Part shown: positions 61,190 through 64,000 of the stretch, piece after piece
Numbering within the stretch: the stretch's first letter is position 1
Layout of the letters: each line of letters starts with the position of its first letter
Assembly: GCF_045679555.1 (NCBI RefSeq)
Contig: NC_092115.1
Location: forward strand, 37,239,728 to 37,303,727
Source of the DNA: Salvelinus alpinus
Taxonomy: Eukaryota > Chordata > Actinopteri > Salmoniformes > Salmonidae
Length of the DNA stretch: 64,000 nucleotides
Direction: 5' to 3'
Position numbers and translations under genes: made by a program
The notes under the pieces: generated by a model
What the model was told of the DNA's origin: nothing
Seen by the model: only the letters and a program-made list of their open reading frames with translations
Databases searched by the model: none

Positions 61190-63262
61190 GATGAGGAACT
61201 TGTGGGCGGATAAGGGTTGGAAATCAGCACTCTCTCTTTTTACAGAGGACAAGACTGATCATGTCTTACGCAGAACGATGACGCTCATTAGTTACAAAAA
61301 CGTTTCATATTGAATTGACTTTGCTTTAATGTGAGCAGGTGTGACTCTTAAATGCTTACGGTCTTTGTAGTGTAAGCACAGATCTGGTGACTGTGCTGAA
61401 TTATTGCTGCATTCAGTGTTTTTTCTCATAAGCTTGGTCTTGAAGTCCTACTTGTGCTGCCTGCCTACTATAGGACAGTACCTAGTGCACTGGTTCAATT
61501 CCCCCACCCCCTTATGTTTGTGTGTTATGATATAATTTGTAGTCCAGTATTGTAGCAAAATATAATTAACTGGATGTAAAGTATGTATTTGTTGGAGCTC
61601 CTTAGGTAGTGTAGTTCTCCATTTTTTAGAAGTGAAACTGCACTGTGGAAACCTAAATAGAACAATTTATGAGCCTTAGGGTAAAGACACTGACTAATCA
61701 CTGAAAGTAGTAATCATTCATTTACAACCTACAATTCCTTTTCACTAGATTAACAAACTGGACATTAACAATTTATCCTACTAAATAGACACGTTGCACT
61801 TGAATTTTTTAACCCTGACATTTTAGCTGCCATAATGATAATGTACATTAAATGTATTCCTTTTTTATAAAAGTTTGAATTCCTATTCAAATTGTTATGC
61901 AGTTTGCACTGAGCGACAGATGTTTTAAAGTGAAGTTCAATGTCCATGCAGACCACACACGTTTAAAACATTTTGATCAACTGAATTGCACTCTTTGGTC
62001 CTGTAAAATCCTGTATTTTTTTGGCCTCTGCTCACCTCTCAAAATGAATTATGTTCTGAAGGGCTGCAATGTAGGCTTATTTTATTGTTTTGTGTACAGT
62101 TTATTTCCCCTTGTTCATACCCCAGATTGCTGGGGGTAGAGTATTCTGCCTATATCGAGCATTTGTGTGAATAGAATGATTAGGTGCACAGAAGTCACTG
62201 GAATTGTGTAATCCAACCAAATTCAAAGTTCAGTCATAGAAGTAATAGCTTGGCTTAGTCCACTATAATCCAAAGCAATAACTAGTGTTTTGTGCAGGCC
62301 ATTTCCTATGCCGCAGAGATTAAAAAACATGCAAATGTGTCATTCAAACAGGTATACTAGAAAGTATTTAATCAACATTTTCTAGTGTAGAAGTTTGTTC
62401 TGTTAGCTATGAGAAGATTACAAGTGGAAGTACAAGAATACTGAGGAGAAATGTTAATGTCCTATTACACTTGTCACATTGCAGCCTTCTGTTGTAAACA
62501 GTTTTTTACATTTGTACTTCACTGGATAGATGGCACTCATTTTCATAAATTAATGTTTGTTAAATTTCTAATTTGCCCTACTGCGTCACTAGAAACAAGT
62601 AAAAAAACATATTTGCAAATGTGTGAATGTTTTCTTGTTTGTGTGAACTGGTTCGAGGGAGGCCTTTCATTCCCTGAATCTTCTGAGATGGGGGTCAGCT
62701 TTTCATCACAGATGGTGCAGAAAGAGGTGCAGAAAGAGGTAAGAACTATGCCAAAATACTTAGTTGTCTTTTGGCTTAATGTTATGTTAGGTCACACACT
62801 GAAATCGATCAGAATTTATCAATTGGATCTCAGTTTTGTCATTGACGAAATGTAATTTTAATTCCAAAGTGGTTTACTTGCCATTTCTGAAAGGATTTGC
62901 AGAGTGTAGTGATAACCCAGTTAAGAACTGGAATTGGATAATGTTAGTCAGATTCTCAGACCTGAGAATGGAGGAGAGAGGTCTGCTCAGTCTTAACTAC
63001 TACAACTTTCAATGATGCACCGTGGAAATCAACTGATATTAATTTACCGGATGGGAGTGTTAATAATGGTGGGTGTCCCTATGAGGAGAGATAAAAACAA
63101 TTAACATTTCAGTCCCAAGTGATTTACAGAAAAATAAAGTATTGTTCCTTGAATGGATAACCATGGCATAATAAGACAATTTTGTGCCAATCTTTTACCG
63201 TCTGTATGTGGACTTAAAAAATATATATATTGTTACCAATCATGAGAAACGGTAGAATGAAT
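61190..63262 (+). promoter_or_regulatory. homez: homez 3' UTR and downstream region
   Basis: No conserved coding sequence. AATAAA at 63133-63138 is a candidate poly(A) signal; earlier use of variant signals is possible. A tandem GTGCAGAAAGAG pair lies at 62714-62739. The 134-codon frame at 62451-62855 resembles no protein. Confidence 0.5.
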
Positions 63263-63263
63263 A

Positions 63264-64000
63264 CACACTGAACAAAAATATAAACGCAACATGTAAAGTG
63301 TTGGTCCCATGTTTCATGAGCTGAAATAAAAGATCTCAGTAATTTTCCATATGCACAAAAATCTTATTTCTCAAATGTTGTGCACAATTGTGTCTACATC
63401 CTTGTTAGTGAGTGTTTATCCTTTGGGAAGATCATCCATCCACCTGACAGGTGTGGCATATCAAGAACCTGATTAAACAGCATTATTACACAGGTGCACC
63501 TTGTGGTGGGGACAAGGACACTAAAATGTGCAGTTTTGTCAGACAACACAGTGTCGCAGATGTCTCAAGTTGAGGGAGCTTGCAATTGACATGCTGACAG
63601 CAGGAATGTCCACCAGCTGTTGGCAGGTACTTGAATTTCTTTACCATAAGCCACCTCCAACGTAGATTTTTATTTTTTTGTAGGACAGCCAACCGGTCTC
63701 ACAACTGCGGACCATGTGTATGGCGTTGTGTGGGTGAGCAGTTTGCTGATGTCAACATTGTGAACAGTTCCCCATGGTGGTGTAAGCTACGGACAATGAT
63801 CAGAATTGCATTTTACCGATTGGCAATTTGAATGCACAAAAATACAGTGAAGAGAGGCAAGTTTATTTTTAAAGGTAACTTTAAAGGTAACAGATGCATA
63901 TCTGTATTCCCAGTCATGTGAAATTCATAGATGAAGGCCTAATGAATTTATTTCAATTGACTGATTCCCTCATAAGAAACTAACTCAATAAAACATTTGA
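63264..64000 (+). pseudogene. Tc1-like transposon relic (ACTGAACAAAAATATAAA family), reaching window end
   Basis: Starts CACTGAACAAAAATATAAAC after TA, followed by TGTTGGTCCCATGTTTCATG. Transposase remnants at 63550-63640 (start region with LTAGMST-like bases) and 63680-63780 ([13 protein letters not shown]-like, frame-shifted). The right-end sequence AGATGCATATCTGTATTCCC and AATGAATTTATTTCAATTGA runs to the last base; the terminal repeat lies outside. Heavily deleted. Confidence 0.85.

Noticed and set aside
62451-62855. 134-codon frame downstream of homez
   Set aside because: AT-rich, no family resemblance, lies in the probable 3' UTR.

Overview
The window is vertebrate nuclear DNA and almost certainly salmonid (trout, salmon or char). 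The evidence is spliced genes with GT-AG introns, and a dense load of salmonid-type interspersed repeats. These include several Tc1/mariner families with TA target duplications, tRNA-derived SINEs carrying the HpaI-type 3' tail, LINEs with the RSg-1-like 3' end, and L2-like LINEs ending in a TTGA repeat. There are no bacterial operons, CRISPR arrays or phage modules.

Three host genes can be read with confidence. (1) acin1 (acinus) lies on the minus strand at 3-7667. It runs from its start codon through the N-terminal SAP domain to the middle of the gene; the C-terminal RNA-binding part lies beyond position 1. Its central exon holds a perfect-period 24-bp array of 36 units that expands a charged helical region. 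(2) dhrs1, a short-chain dehydrogenase/reductase, lies on the plus strand at 20942-26726. Its eight coding exons join in frame to 310 residues. (3) homez lies on the plus strand at 59111-61189. It is an essentially intronless 692-residue protein with four recognisable homeodomain-like segments. Genes of these names lie near one another on human chromosome 14q11-12, so the block looks like conserved synteny; the three proteins act in unrelated processes (RNA processing and apoptosis, short-chain oxidoreduction, transcription).

Layout: 1-7.7 kb acin1 with one Tc1 relic in an intron. 8.3-20 kb a stack of nested repeats: a hAT-like element split by other repeats, a MITE split by an L2-like LINE, and a LINE split by another LINE. 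20.9-27.3 kb dhrs1, with a full-length dead Tc1 and SINEs in its introns. 27.4-41 kb mainly transposons: Tc1 copies, LINE fragments, two solo-LTR-like elements with 5-bp target duplications, a decayed endogenous retrovirus on the minus strand, and a Myb/SANT-type reading frame. 41.3-46 kb a possible promoter, a hAT MITE with a clean 8-bp duplication, a tRNA-like repeat and a LINE ORF1 relic. 46.8-58.2 kb more Tc1, LINE and SINE copies, with one unexplained minus-strand coding segment at 53.7 kb. 58.7-63.3 kb homez with a probable 5' exon and a long 3' UTR. 63.3-64 kb a Tc1 relic that reaches the window end.

I see no previously undescribed multi-gene system. The items most worth following are the acin1 array, the layered insertions whose order can be read from target duplications, the paired TIR elements with a tRNA-like core, the Myb/SANT frame, and the orphan coding segment at 53.7 kb. 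Repeat family names rest on recognised motifs, not on a database search, and repeat boundaries not marked by target duplications are approximate.
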